In this document: in pieces, positions 42,253-49,873 of the stretch
Layout: every line of letters starts with the position of its first letter
Numbering within the stretch: position 1 is the stretch's first letter
Source: an uncultured Sutterella sp.
GTDB taxonomy: Bacteria; Pseudomonadota; Gammaproteobacteria; Burkholderiales; Burkholderiaceae_F
DNA: 64,000 nt
Assembly (NCBI GenBank): GCA_900545275.1
Contig: UQYG01000001.1
Location: forward strand, 62,001 to 126,000
Direction: 5' to 3'
Translations under genes and position numbers: made by a program
The notes under the pieces: model-generated
What the model was told of the DNA's origin: nothing
The model's database searches: none
What the model saw: only the letters and a program-made list of their open reading frames with translations

Positions 42253-42272
42253 GGTAAGCGGCCTAGCGTCGA

Positions 42273-43544
42273 TCAGCTGATGAAGTAGAGAACGACGAGG
42301 GCGCAGGCCATGACGGGCGCGGTGCGCTTGACGACTTCGAGCGGGCTCACCATGGCGATGCCCGAAATCACGATCATGCCGCCCGCGAGAGGCGAGGAGG
42401 CGCGGCCGAAGGCGCCCGCGATGCTCGCGAGGTAGCCGAGGTCGGGGATCGTCATGCCGAACTGCGCGGCGTGCGGGGTGACGGCCTCGTTAAAGGCGAA
42501 GGTGGCGGCGTCGCCCGAACCCGTCATCACGCCGAGGACGTAGGGGCCGATGGCGGCGCCGAGCTTGGCGACTTCGCTCGAGTGGCGCAGATAGTCGACG
42601 AAGACTTCGATCACGCCGCAGGAGGCGAGACCCGCGGAGAAGACGCCCGCGGCGATGATGATGCCGATGATGTTGCCGTAGCCGCGGCCCATGCCGTCAA
42701 AGAACTTCTTGATGATTTCCTGCGGATTCGAGCGCGTCACGACGATGCAGTAGAGCATGCCGATCAACATGGCGGTCGCGACGGAGAGCTTCAGTTCGGG
42801 CATCCAGATCGAGAAGCAGAGGAGAACCACCACCGGGAGGATCGGGGCGAAGGCGAAGAGGAGATTCGGATTTTCCGGAAGTTCCGGGCCCTTGCCGTTC
42901 GTGTCGAGACTCTGAACGTCGAAGCCGCCGCGCTTGAAGTCGCCGTAAACGAAGCAGAGGATCGTCATGAAGGCGGTGATCACGAAGAGAAGGCCGATCG
43001 TGCGCGGAGCCGTCGCGTAGATGTAGTCCATGATCGGCATTTCGGCGAGTTTCGAGACGAAGACGTTGTGGGAGGTCCCCGGAGAGAGGAAGCCCGGAAC
43101 CGTGGCGCCCGCCACGGCGGCGGCCGCGATGGCCGGACGGAAGCCCGCGCGGACCATCAGGGTGACGATCGTCGGACCGACGGCGGCGCACAGGCCCGCA
43201 AAGGAGGAGATGGCGACCGAGATGAAGCCCGTCACGAGCATGCAGCAGGGCAGCAGCAGGACGCCCAGCGTGCGAAGAGGCTTCGTCAAAAGCGACACGA
43301 GATGGAGGTCGCACTTCGTGAGCGACATGACGCCCGCAAAGCCCATCGACGAGCAGATGGCGATGATGAGCGAAGCCGAGGTCATCGACTTGTCGAACTG
43401 CTTGAAGGCGGCCATCGGTTCCACGGCGAGAAGCGCCATGATGAGGCCAGACGTGAGGAGGACGAGACGCGTTTCGTAGCGCTTGATGAGCGCCCACACC
43501 GTCCCGATCACCACGACCAAGGCGGCCCAGAAGGTCCAAGTCAT
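42273..43544 (-). CDS. DcuC-family C4-dicarboxylate carrier
   Basis: 423 residues, about 11-12 membrane segments. Features: LTKCDLHLVSLLTKPLRTLG, SFAGLCAAVGPTIVTLMVRA, VPGFLSPGTSHNVFVSKLAE, and GVMTGSGDAATFAFNEAVTP near the C-terminus, all fitting the DcuC/YfcC superfamily. DcuC exports succinate or exchanges C4-dicarboxylates in anaerobes. The substrate is inferred. Divergent from an M20 peptidase gene, so the pair may take up and cleave, or release, a peptide- or amino-acid-linked substrate. Confidence 0.8.
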   Translation of the reverse strand: MTWTFWAALVVVIGTVWALIKRYETRLVLLTSGLIMALLAVEPMAAFKQFDKSMTSASLIIAICSSMGFAGVMSLTKCDLHLVSLLTKPLRTLGVLLLPCCMLVTGFISVAISSFAGLCAAVGPTIVTLMVRAGFRPAIAAAAVAGATVPGFLSPGTSHNVFVSKLAEMPIMDYIYATAPRTIGLLFVITAFMTILCFVYGDFKRGGFDVQSLDTNGKGPELPENPNLLFAFAPILPVVVLLCFSIWMPELKLSVATAMLIGMLYCIVVTRSNPQEIIKKFFDGMGRGYGNIIGIIIAAGVFSAGLASCGVIEVFVDYLRHSSEVAKLGAAIGPYVLGVMTGSGDAATFAFNEAVTPHAAQFGMTIPDLGYLASIAGAFGRASSPLAGGMIVISGIAMVSPLEVVKRTAPVMACALVVLYFIS

Positions 43545-43566
43545 TTGAGGAATCTCCGTAGTAAGG

Positions 43567-43578
43567 CCGAACGTTCGG
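43567..43578. promoter_or_regulatory. 12-bp palindrome near the DcuC start
   Basis: CCGAACGTTCGG, fully symmetric, 23 bp before the DcuC ATG. Possible operator. Confidence 0.3.
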
Positions 43579-43682
43579 GAAAGCGTGTCCGAGGAGCGGC
43601 CGTTAGAGGATGAAAAGCGAATTTGGAATGCCGTGCATCTTATTGGTCCCGTCCCTTCGGATGAATTGGGAATAAACCCGAA

Positions 43683-43699
43683 TTCTATATCTTATAGAA
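43683..43699. promoter_or_regulatory. AT-rich dyad in the DcuC/M20 intergenic region
   Basis: TTCTATA-TCT-TATAGAA: perfect 7-bp arms with a 3-bp centre, overlapping plausible -10 sequences of the rightward gene. A likely regulator-binding site. Confidence 0.55.
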
Positions 43700-43829
43700 G
43701 ACATATGACTCGGCGATTTCCCGCTGTCTCTCATTCGTCAAAGCCGTTAGCATACGGGGAACGGCAGAGGAATGCGCGTTTGTCGACGGCATTCCAAAAT
43801 CTGAAACACTGAAAGTTAGGGAGTCCATC

Positions 43830-45092
43830 ATGACCGCTGTGCCCGCACTCGACACGAGTTACGTGCAGTTGCTCGAAACGATCCGCCGCGACGAAAAAGT
43901 CGCGCGTGCGCTCGAGATCGCGCTCGAAGAAGTCGACCGCGCCATGGAAGAACAGATCGAACTCTGTGAAATCGAAGCCCCCACCTTCGCCGAGGAAAAG
44001 CGCGCGGCCCGCGTGGCCGAACTCATGCGCGCCTACGGCCTCACGGACGTCGTGATCGATCCGATCGGCAACGTCGTCGGCCGCCGTCCGGGGCGCAACC
44101 CCGAAGGGCCCGTGCTGGCGCTCGGCGCCCACATGGATTCGGTCTTCCCCGCGGGCACGGACGTGAAGGTCCGCCGCGAAGGGAAGATCTTCCGGGCGCC
44201 CGGGATCGGCGACAACTGCTCGGGCCTGCGCGCGCTCCTGCAGATCCTTCGCATGTTTGAGATCACCGGCATCGAAACGGAAGGCGACATTCTCTTTGTG
44301 GGCACGGTCGGTGAAGAAGGCCTCGGCGACATCCGCGGCTCGAAGGCGCTCTTTGACGGCTCGCGCCGCATCGACGGCTTCATCGCGATCGATTCGACCG
44401 ACGTGGGCCGCGTGCTCTGCGGCGCGACGGGGTCGCACCGCTGGCGCCTCACGGTCGAAGGGGCGGGCGGTCACTCCTACGCCGATTTCGGGAAGGTGCC
44501 CTCGGCCATTCACGCCATCTGCCGCGCCGGCGCCAAGATGGCGAATTTCCGCGTCCCGGCGGAGCCCAAGACGACCTACACGATCGGCACCGTCAAGGGC
44601 GGTACGACCGTCAATTCGATCGCCGCGCGCGCTTCGGTCGAAGTCGACATGCGAAGCGTGAGCAACGAAGAGCTCCTCGCCCTCGAAGCCAAGATTCTCG
44701 AAGCCTTTGAAGAAGGCGTTCGCGAAGAAAACGAATTCTGGGGCGTCACGGATGAAGCGCTTCGCCTGCGCCTTGTGAAGGAAGCGATCGGGAACCGACC
44801 CGCCGGGATGCGCCCCGACGACTGCCCCGTGCTGCAGTCGGCCCGCGCCGCGCAGAAGTCGCTCGGCATCGAACTCACGAAGTACATGTGCTCCTCGACC
44901 GACGCCAACGCGCCGATGAGCCTCGGCATTCCGTCGACCTGCCTCTGTTCGGGCGGCAAGGGCGTCAACGCCCACACGACGAAGGAATACTTCGAAATGG
45001 TCGACACGCATCTCGGCCCGCAGCTTGTCTTCCTGACGACCTGCCTCCTGGTCGGTGCGAACGGAACGGCGCCGAAGCTTCCCCGCCGTTAA
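43830..45092 (+). CDS. M20-family metallopeptidase (PepT/dipeptidase-like)
   Basis: 420 residues. Metal ligands and catalytic residues in order: LALGAHMDSVFPAG (His, Asp), GIGDNCSGLRALLQIL (bridging Asp), GTVGEEGLGDIRG (Glu-Glu), FIAIDSTDVG (Asp) and, C-terminal, NAHTTKEYFEMVD (His). The dimerisation domain intervenes (GAGGHSYADFGKVPSAIHAI). No signal peptide, so cytoplasmic. Substrate could be di/tripeptides or an N-acyl amino acid. Next to the DcuC carrier, divergently transcribed. Confidence 0.87.
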   Translation: MTAVPALDTSYVQLLETIRRDEKVARALEIALEEVDRAMEEQIELCEIEAPTFAEEKRAARVAELMRAYGLTDVVIDPIGNVVGRRPGRNPEGPVLALGAHMDSVFPAGTDVKVRREGKIFRAPGIGDNCSGLRALLQILRMFEITGIETEGDILFVGTVGEEGLGDIRGSKALFDGSRRIDGFIAIDSTDVGRVLCGATGSHRWRLTVEGAGGHSYADFGKVPSAIHAICRAGAKMANFRVPAEPKTTYTIGTVKGGTTVNSIAARASVEVDMRSVSNEELLALEAKILEAFEEGVREENEFWGVTDEALRLRLVKEAIGNRPAGMRPDDCPVLQSARAAQKSLGIELTKYMCSSTDANAPMSLGIPSTCLCSGGKGVNAHTTKEYFEMVDTHLGPQLVFLTTCLLVGANGTAPKLPRR

Positions 45093-45110
45093 GAAAATCT
45101 TCCTCCAAGA

Positions 45111-45144
45111 GCAAAACGGGCGCCCCGCGGGGCGCCCGTTTTGC
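45111..45144. terminator. Perfect palindromic terminator between the M20 gene and fadD
   Basis: A 34-nt uninterrupted palindrome beginning GCAAAACGGGCGCCCC, with T-rich ends on both strands. It serves both converging genes. Confidence 0.9.
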
Positions 45145-45165
45145 ATGAGGGAAAAGTCGTTGGGC

Positions 45166-46851
45166 TCAGGCGAGATCCTTGAGCTCCCTGCGAAGGATCT
45201 TCCCCACGGGGGTCTTGGGGAGCGACTCGACGAAGACGATCTTTTTGGGAACCTTGTAACCCGTGAGCTGCGTGCGGCAGTACTTGCGCACGTCGTCTTC
45301 GGTGAGGGTCGGATCCTTGCGCACGATCACGGCCTTGACGGTTTCGCCCGACTTCGCAGAGGGAATGCCCACGACGCCCACTTCAAGAACGCCGGGCATC
45401 GAGGCGATCACGTTTTCGACTTCGTTCGGATAGACGTTGAAGCCCGAGACGAGGATCATGTCCTTCTTGCGGTCGGTGATCGTGATGACGCCGCGGTGGT
45501 TCATGTAGCCCACGTCTCCCGTGCGAAGCCACCCGTCGCGAAGAACGTTGGCCGTTTCTTCCGGTTTCCTCCAGTAGCCCGACATCACCTGCGGACCGCG
45601 CACGCAGATTTCGCCCGTGTAGTCTTCGGGATTGCCGCCTTCGGGGCACAGCCCCAGGTCTTCGAAGCCGTCGCCGCGGATCGACACTTCGGTCGAGGGG
45701 AGCGGACAGCCGACCGAGCCGTCCCAGGGAGCGTTCGGGATGTTGCCGCACACGCCCGGGCTCGCTTCGGTGAGGCCGTAGGCTTCGAGAATGTTGCTGC
45801 CCGTCTGCGCCTTCCAGCGTTCGGCCACGGTGCGCTGCACCTGCGTTCCGCCGCCCGCCGTGAGCTTGAGCCGCGTGAAGCGGTGCGTGCAGAAGGTGGC
45901 GTTGTTGAGCATGGCGGCAAAGAGCGTGTTGACGCCGACGATGACGGAGAAGTCCCACTTCTTGACTTCCTTGGCGAGTCCCTCCATGTCGCGCGGATTC
46001 GTGATGAGCACGCTCGTGGCGGCACAGCGCGTAAAGCAGATCGTCGCGGTGAGCGAGAAGATGTGGTAGAGGGGAAGCGCCGTCATGACGACTTCCTTGC
46101 CTTCTTCAAATTCTCCCGAAATCCAGCTTCCGACCTGCTCGACGTTCGCGATGAGATTGCGGTGCGTGAGGATCGCTCCCTTCGAGACGCCCGTCGTGCC
46201 GCCCGTATACTGCAGGAAGGCAACGTCGGTGTTGCGGATCTCGTGCGGCGTGAAACCGTGCTCGGCCCCCTTGGCTAGCGCCGTACGGAAGTCGACGGCG
46301 TGCGGAAGGTTGTAGGCGGGCACCATCTTCTTGACGCGGCGCACGACGAAGTTGACGAGCGTGCGCTTCACGAACGGGAAGAGATCGCCCACGGCCGTCG
46401 TCACGATGTGGCGGCATTCGGTGCCTTCAAGCGCATGCTCGAGCGTGCGCGCGAAGTTTTCGATGATGACGATCGCCTTTGCGCCGGAGTCGCTCAGCGT
46501 GTGCTGCACTTCGCGCGAAGTGTAGAGGGGGTTCACGTTCACCACGATGAAGCCCGCCCGCAGGCAGGCGAAGAAGGCGACGACGTACTGCAGGAGGTTC
46601 GGCATCATGATGGCCACGCGGTCGCCCGGCTTCAGGTCGGGGAGACTCTGCAGATAGCCCGCGAAGTCACGCGTGAGCTGCACCATGCGGCGATAAGAAA
46701 TCGCCACGCCCATGTTTACCCAGGCGTCGCGGTCGGGGAACTGCTCCGCCGCACGGTCGAGAACGGCCGGGATGCTCGGATAGTGATCCGGATCGATTTC
46801 GTGCGGAACGTAGGAGGGGTAGACGTCGAACCAGGGGTGTTGGGTTGCCAT
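45166..46851 (-). CDS. fadD: Long-chain fatty-acid-CoA ligase
   Basis: 561 residues of the adenylate-forming family. P-loop YTGGTTGVSKGAILTHRN; EAYGLTEASPG; GWLRTGDVGYMNHRGVITIT; catalytic Lys in KTPVGKILRRELKDL. N-terminal PDRDAWVNMGVAISYRRM. It activates fatty acids to acyl-CoA through acyl-AMP, close to E. coli FadD in size and motifs. No other beta-oxidation gene is nearby, so the role could be phospholipid recycling as well as degradation. Confidence 0.92.
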   Translation of the reverse strand: MATQHPWFDVYPSYVPHEIDPDHYPSIPAVLDRAAEQFPDRDAWVNMGVAISYRRMVQLTRDFAGYLQSLPDLKPGDRVAIMMPNLLQYVVAFFACLRAGFIVVNVNPLYTSREVQHTLSDSGAKAIVIIENFARTLEHALEGTECRHIVTTAVGDLFPFVKRTLVNFVVRRVKKMVPAYNLPHAVDFRTALAKGAEHGFTPHEIRNTDVAFLQYTGGTTGVSKGAILTHRNLIANVEQVGSWISGEFEEGKEVVMTALPLYHIFSLTATICFTRCAATSVLITNPRDMEGLAKEVKKWDFSVIVGVNTLFAAMLNNATFCTHRFTRLKLTAGGGTQVQRTVAERWKAQTGSNILEAYGLTEASPGVCGNIPNAPWDGSVGCPLPSTEVSIRGDGFEDLGLCPEGGNPEDYTGEICVRGPQVMSGYWRKPEETANVLRDGWLRTGDVGYMNHRGVITITDRKKDMILVSGFNVYPNEVENVIASMPGVLEVGVVGIPSAKSGETVKAVIVRKDPTLTEDDVRKYCRTQLTGYKVPKKIVFVESLPKTPVGKILRRELKDLA

Positions 46852-46883
46852 CGTGGAAAATGTCCTGTCGAAAGAATGGGCGG

Positions 46884-46889
46884 GTTATA
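46884..46889 (-). promoter_or_regulatory. Putative extended -10 of fadD
   Basis: Minus-strand TGCTATAAC, 33 bp before the ATG. Confidence 0.45.
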
Positions 46890-46960
46890 GCACGTTTTTC
46901 TGCCTTAAAGCGGGCCGAAAAACCGCGATTTTCCCCAAGAAAGACCCGAAAAAGCAAAAA

Positions 46961-46994
46961 CCGACGTCATCTCCGAAGGAAAACGTCGGTCTTT
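46961..46994 (-). terminator. Terminator of hemG
   Basis: Seven-bp stem CCGACGT/ACGTCGG with a T-run on the minus strand side (TTTTTGCTTTTT). It lies 22 bp past the hemG stop. Confidence 0.75.
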
Positions 46995-47016
46995 TGCAAA
47001 TTGAAGACAAGAAATA

Positions 47017-47556
47017 TCAGGCTTCGAGCGTGAGGCAGTGACGGGCGTATTCTTCCACGTCGTTCCAGTCCGTGTAGTCGATCACGGCGGTCGGTTCCGT
47101 CGGGCCCTTCGTCATCTTCATGATCATCTGGATGAGCTTCGTGTCGATCCAGGACCAGTTCGGATAGTCCACCTTGCCGGCGAAGCAGTGGGCGTCCTTT
47201 GGCTTCCAGGGATTGTTCGCGAGGAACTTGCGGCAGTACACGTTTCCTTCGGGGGTGGCCTTCGCCGGCGTGCGCGCGACGACGGAGACACAGAAGAAGG
47301 AGTTGGCCTTGCAGTCGAGCACGGCCTTGTACTTGTTGACGAAAGCCACGAATTCGCGGCGGAAGTGGCCGTAGAGCACGGGGGCGCCGGCGATGACGAG
47401 GTCGTACTTGTTCCAGTCGAGACCTTCGCGATCGGCTTCCACCACGTCCATCAGGTCGGCCTGATTGCCTTCGGCGATGACCGTTTCCCAAATGCGGCGC
47501 GCGATGCGGGCGGTGTGGCCGGAACGGCTTTGGTAGAGGACAAGAACCGTCTTCAT
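47017..47556 (-). CDS. hemG: Menaquinone-dependent protoporphyrinogen IX dehydrogenase HemG
   Basis: 179 residues from the ATG at 47556, which has GGAG at good spacing; an ATG 5 codons earlier (47571) is less well placed. Flavodoxin-fold start MKTVLVLYQSRSGHTARIAR, then YDLVIAGAPVLYGHFRREFV, FVNKYKAV, RTPAKATPEGNVYCRKFLAN, KVDYPNWSWIDTKLIQMIMK, all aligning with E. coli HemG. It oxidises protoporphyrinogen IX and passes electrons to the quinone pool, so haem can be made without oxygen. hemH, the next step, is at 60149. Confidence 0.9.
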   Translation of the reverse strand: MKTVLVLYQSRSGHTARIARRIWETVIAEGNQADLMDVVEADREGLDWNKYDLVIAGAPVLYGHFRREFVAFVNKYKAVLDCKANSFFCVSVVARTPAKATPEGNVYCRKFLANNPWKPKDAHCFAGKVDYPNWSWIDTKLIQMIMKMTKGPTEPTAVIDYTDWNDVEEYARHCLTLEA

Positions 47557-47730
47557 TGTGTGTTTCTCCATGGACGAAAATTCCGTCCTTCAAGTTTAGC
47601 GGTTTCGGGATCGGACGGCACCATGCATCCGACGAAACGCATCCTAAGCCTCCATGATTGCTCGGACCTTAAGCGGGAAGGCGACGCGAAGAATTCTGGG
47701 GAAAATCCTCCGTCCCCTTCGCCGTTCAGT

Positions 47731-47736
47731 TACAAT
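47731..47736 (+). promoter_or_regulatory. Putative -10 box of infA
   Basis: TACAAT, 175 bp before the infA ATG, within the 355-bp gap 47557-47911. Confidence 0.45.
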
Positions 47737-47763
47737 GCAGGCCTTTCTTCCGCGAGGAAGATG

Positions 47764-47841
47764 GGTTCGCGCCCGTCGGGCCGAACCGACGTTTCCCGTT
47801 CGTTGCGCCCCATCCCGTCTGGCGGGCTTCGCACGAACGGG
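47764..47841 (+). promoter_or_regulatory. Structured 5' leader of infA
   Basis: Two predicted stem-loops: GGTTCG (47764-47769) with CGAACC (47782-47787), and a 9-bp helix CCCGTTCGT (47795-47803) with ACGAACGGG (47833-47841), extendable by GCG/CGC past one bulged T. No known leader family recognised. Confidence 0.4.
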
Positions 47842-47911
47842 CATTTGATCAATGCGGGTTCGAAACGCTTTTCCGATACCGTGTCGTTTCGGGCTCCAAC
47901 CCTGGAAAATT

Positions 47912-48169
47912 ATGGCAAAGGAAGATCTGATTGAGATGTCCGGCCAGGTGCTCGAAGTCCTGCCGGATGCTCGTTATCGCGTGAAACTCGACAACGGCCA
48001 CGAACTCGTGGCGTACACCAACGGCAAGATGCGCAAGCACCACATCCGCATTCTCGCCGGCGACAAGGTCTCGCTCGAGCTCTCGCCCTACGATCTGACG
48101 AAGGGTCGCATCACCTTCCGCCACATCGAAGGTCGCCCGCCGATGAATCCGCAGGCCCGCCGCCGCTGA
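47912..48169 (+). CDS. infA: Translation initiation factor IF-1
   Basis: 85 residues. MAKEDLIEMSGQVLEVLPDA, RYRVKLDNGHELVAYTNGKM, RKHHIRILAGDKVSLELSPY and DLTKGRITFRH cover the entire 72-residue OB fold. A 13-residue basic tail (IEGRPPMNPQARRR) extends past the usual end. It stands alone rather than in the ribosomal-protein operon. Many Betaproteobacteria carry two infA genes; this longer, isolated type may be the second. Confidence 0.95.
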   Translation: MAKEDLIEMSGQVLEVLPDARYRVKLDNGHELVAYTNGKMRKHHIRILAGDKVSLELSPYDLTKGRITFRHIEGRPPMNPQARRR

Positions 48170-48191
48170 TCGTCGAGAAAGACAAAAGAAG

Positions 48192-48226
48192 ATCCCGCGC
48201 CTCTTTGGTGGAGTGCGCGGGATTTT
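48192..48226. terminator. Terminator between infA and cdsA
   Basis: Nine-bp stem ATCCCGCGC/GCGCGGGAT with a 14-nt loop and TTT after; an A-rich left flank (AAAAGAAG) serves the minus strand. Confidence 0.75.
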
Positions 48227-48248
48227 CGTATGGGGGGATGCCTTCCGA

Positions 48249-49220
48249 TCAGAAGGCGTCCTTGAAGGTGATGAAGAAGATCACCGTGAGGTGGTAGAAG
48301 ACCGGGGCGGCGAAGGTGAGGGGGGCGAGACGCATGAGCGTGCCGCGCGTCATGTAGACGTCGCCCTCGCCCGCGAGGGCGTGCGCCCCCATGCTGCGGC
48401 GCACGACGTTGAGGACAAGGTCGCCGAGACCGCCCGAAATCACGATGGCAAGGCCCATGAGGAGCGCCTGCCAGAAGCGGAAAGGCGTGATCCAGAAGAG
48501 CGCGGCCGAGGCGAGAAGCCCGCCGAGCCCGCCGACCACTGCCCCCATGAGGGTACGGTTCGTGTTGAAGGAAAAGGTCTTCTGCCCCATAAAGGAGCTC
48601 GCGATCGTCGCGCAGAGGTCGGAGATGAAGAGGACCGCAAGGAAGAAGAGCATCATGAGCGGTCCCGACGAGTTGTAGCGCGTCAGATCGAGCGTCGCGA
48701 TCGCCGGCGCGTGGCTCACGCAGAAGACGCAGAGCATGATCCCCCACTGCACTTTGGCGACGCGCTCGAGGTAGCGGTCCGTGTCCTTCGAGAACGCCAT
48801 GATGACGGGGAGCGCAAGAAAGAGATAGACCGGAATGAAGAGCGTGAAGAGCGACGGCAGATCGAACCCGATGAGGATGTATTGCAGCGGGATCGCGATA
48901 TAGAAGGCCGTGATGAGCGCGTAGTGGTCGGTCGACTTCGTCGGCGTGATGGCGATGAATTCGCGCAGCAGGAAGAAGCTCAGCATCGCGAAGAAGACGA
49001 GCAGCGTGTTCTGCCCGATCGCGAAGGCGATCGTGAAGACGACGATCAGCCACCAGCCCATGCGCACGCGCGAATGGACGGTGAGCAGACGGTTGCGGCG
49101 CACGGCGTCCGTGACGTGCTCAATGGCCCAGGCGCCGTATGCGGTGCCCGCGGCGATCAAAACGGTGAGGCCCACGAGCAGGATGATGTAGGCCTCCTGA
49201 ATGGTAAAACCGAGTCTCAT
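48249..49220 (-). CDS. CDP-diacylglycerol synthase (CdsA-family phosphatidate cytidylyltransferase)
   Basis: 323 residues with eight or so membrane segments. The C-terminal conserved block is AIVISGGLGDLVLNVVRRSM, with the Asp needed for catalysis, followed by the motif-like GEGDVY instead of the common KRxxxxKD. IGQNTLLVFFAMLSFFLLRE and TNRTLMGAVVGGLGGLLASA fit the YnbB subfamily. It uses CTP and phosphatidic acid to make CDP-diacylglycerol. The start overlaps the end of plsC by 4 bp: consecutive enzymes in one operon. Confidence 0.85.
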   Translation of the reverse strand: MRLGFTIQEAYIILLVGLTVLIAAGTAYGAWAIEHVTDAVRRNRLLTVHSRVRMGWWLIVVFTIAFAIGQNTLLVFFAMLSFFLLREFIAITPTKSTDHYALITAFYIAIPLQYILIGFDLPSLFTLFIPVYLFLALPVIMAFSKDTDRYLERVAKVQWGIMLCVFCVSHAPAIATLDLTRYNSSGPLMMLFFLAVLFISDLCATIASSFMGQKTFSFNTNRTLMGAVVGGLGGLLASAALFWITPFRFWQALLMGLAIVISGGLGDLVLNVVRRSMGAHALAGEGDVYMTRGTLMRLAPLTFAAPVFYHLTVIFFITFKDAF

Positions 49221-49831
49221 GGCTGGCTCAACTCCACAATGGCGTTGCGGGCGCGCTCAAGGAAGTCTTCCTTGAGGTCTTCGGGGTGATGCGGCAGCGG
49301 CGCGCCGAAGCGGACCGAGCAGACGGTCGGCACGGGAATGAGCACGCCCTTGGGCATGGCCCGATGGAGGTTTTCGATGTAGACCGGAATGAGCTCCACG
49401 TCGGGAAATTCACGCATGAGGCGCCAGATGCCCGACTTGAAGGGGCTCGGCAACGGTTGAGGGCGTCGCGTTCCTTCGGGGAAGATGATGAGGGAAGATC
49501 CTTCCTGCAGGGCTTCGCGCAGGGGATCGAGCGGATTGGCGTGCTCGGTGCGGCGACGGTCGACGAGCACGACGTTGAGTTCTTCGAGCGCGATGCGGCG
49601 GCGAAGAACGCCCTTTTCCCAATAGTCCTTGGCGGCGACGGGGCGCACCGTGGCGCGCAGGGCCGGCGGCAGCGACGCCCAGATCACGATGGTGTCAAGG
49701 TGACTCGTGTGGTTGGCAAAGTAGATCCGCTGTCGCGACGAGGGGGCGCAGCCCTGCCAGTGAGGATAGGCCCCGACGAGCAGTCTGGTGAGCCAGACGA
49801 TCGGCGTCATCAACTTGAATGATTGGAACAC
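49217..49831 (-). CDS. 1-acyl-sn-glycerol-3-phosphate acyltransferase (PlsC-like)
   Basis: 204 residues. HX4D motif NHTSHLD at residues 40-46, FPEGTRR near 118 and the IENL/GVLIPVP region match the glycerolipid acyltransferase family. It makes phosphatidic acid, the substrate of the overlapping cdsA-type gene. No strong membrane anchor besides the N-terminal segment LMTPIVWLTRLLVGAY. Confidence 0.88.
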   Translation of the reverse strand: MFQSFKLMTPIVWLTRLLVGAYPHWQGCAPSSRQRIYFANHTSHLDTIVIWASLPPALRATVRPVAAKDYWEKGVLRRRIALEELNVVLVDRRRTEHANPLDPLREALQEGSSLIIFPEGTRRPQPLPSPFKSGIWRLMREFPDVELIPVYIENLHRAMPKGVLIPVPTVCSVRFGAPLPHHPEDLKEDFLERARNAIVELSQP

Positions 49832-49863
49832 GTTGGTACCCTGGGGTATGAGAAATTAGTCTG

Positions 49864-49869
49864 ATTATA
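49864..49869 (-). promoter_or_regulatory. Putative -10 box of plsC-cdsA
   Basis: Minus-strand TATAAT just after the tldD stop, 33 bp before the plsC ATG. Confidence 0.5.
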
Positions 49870-49873
49870 AGCG

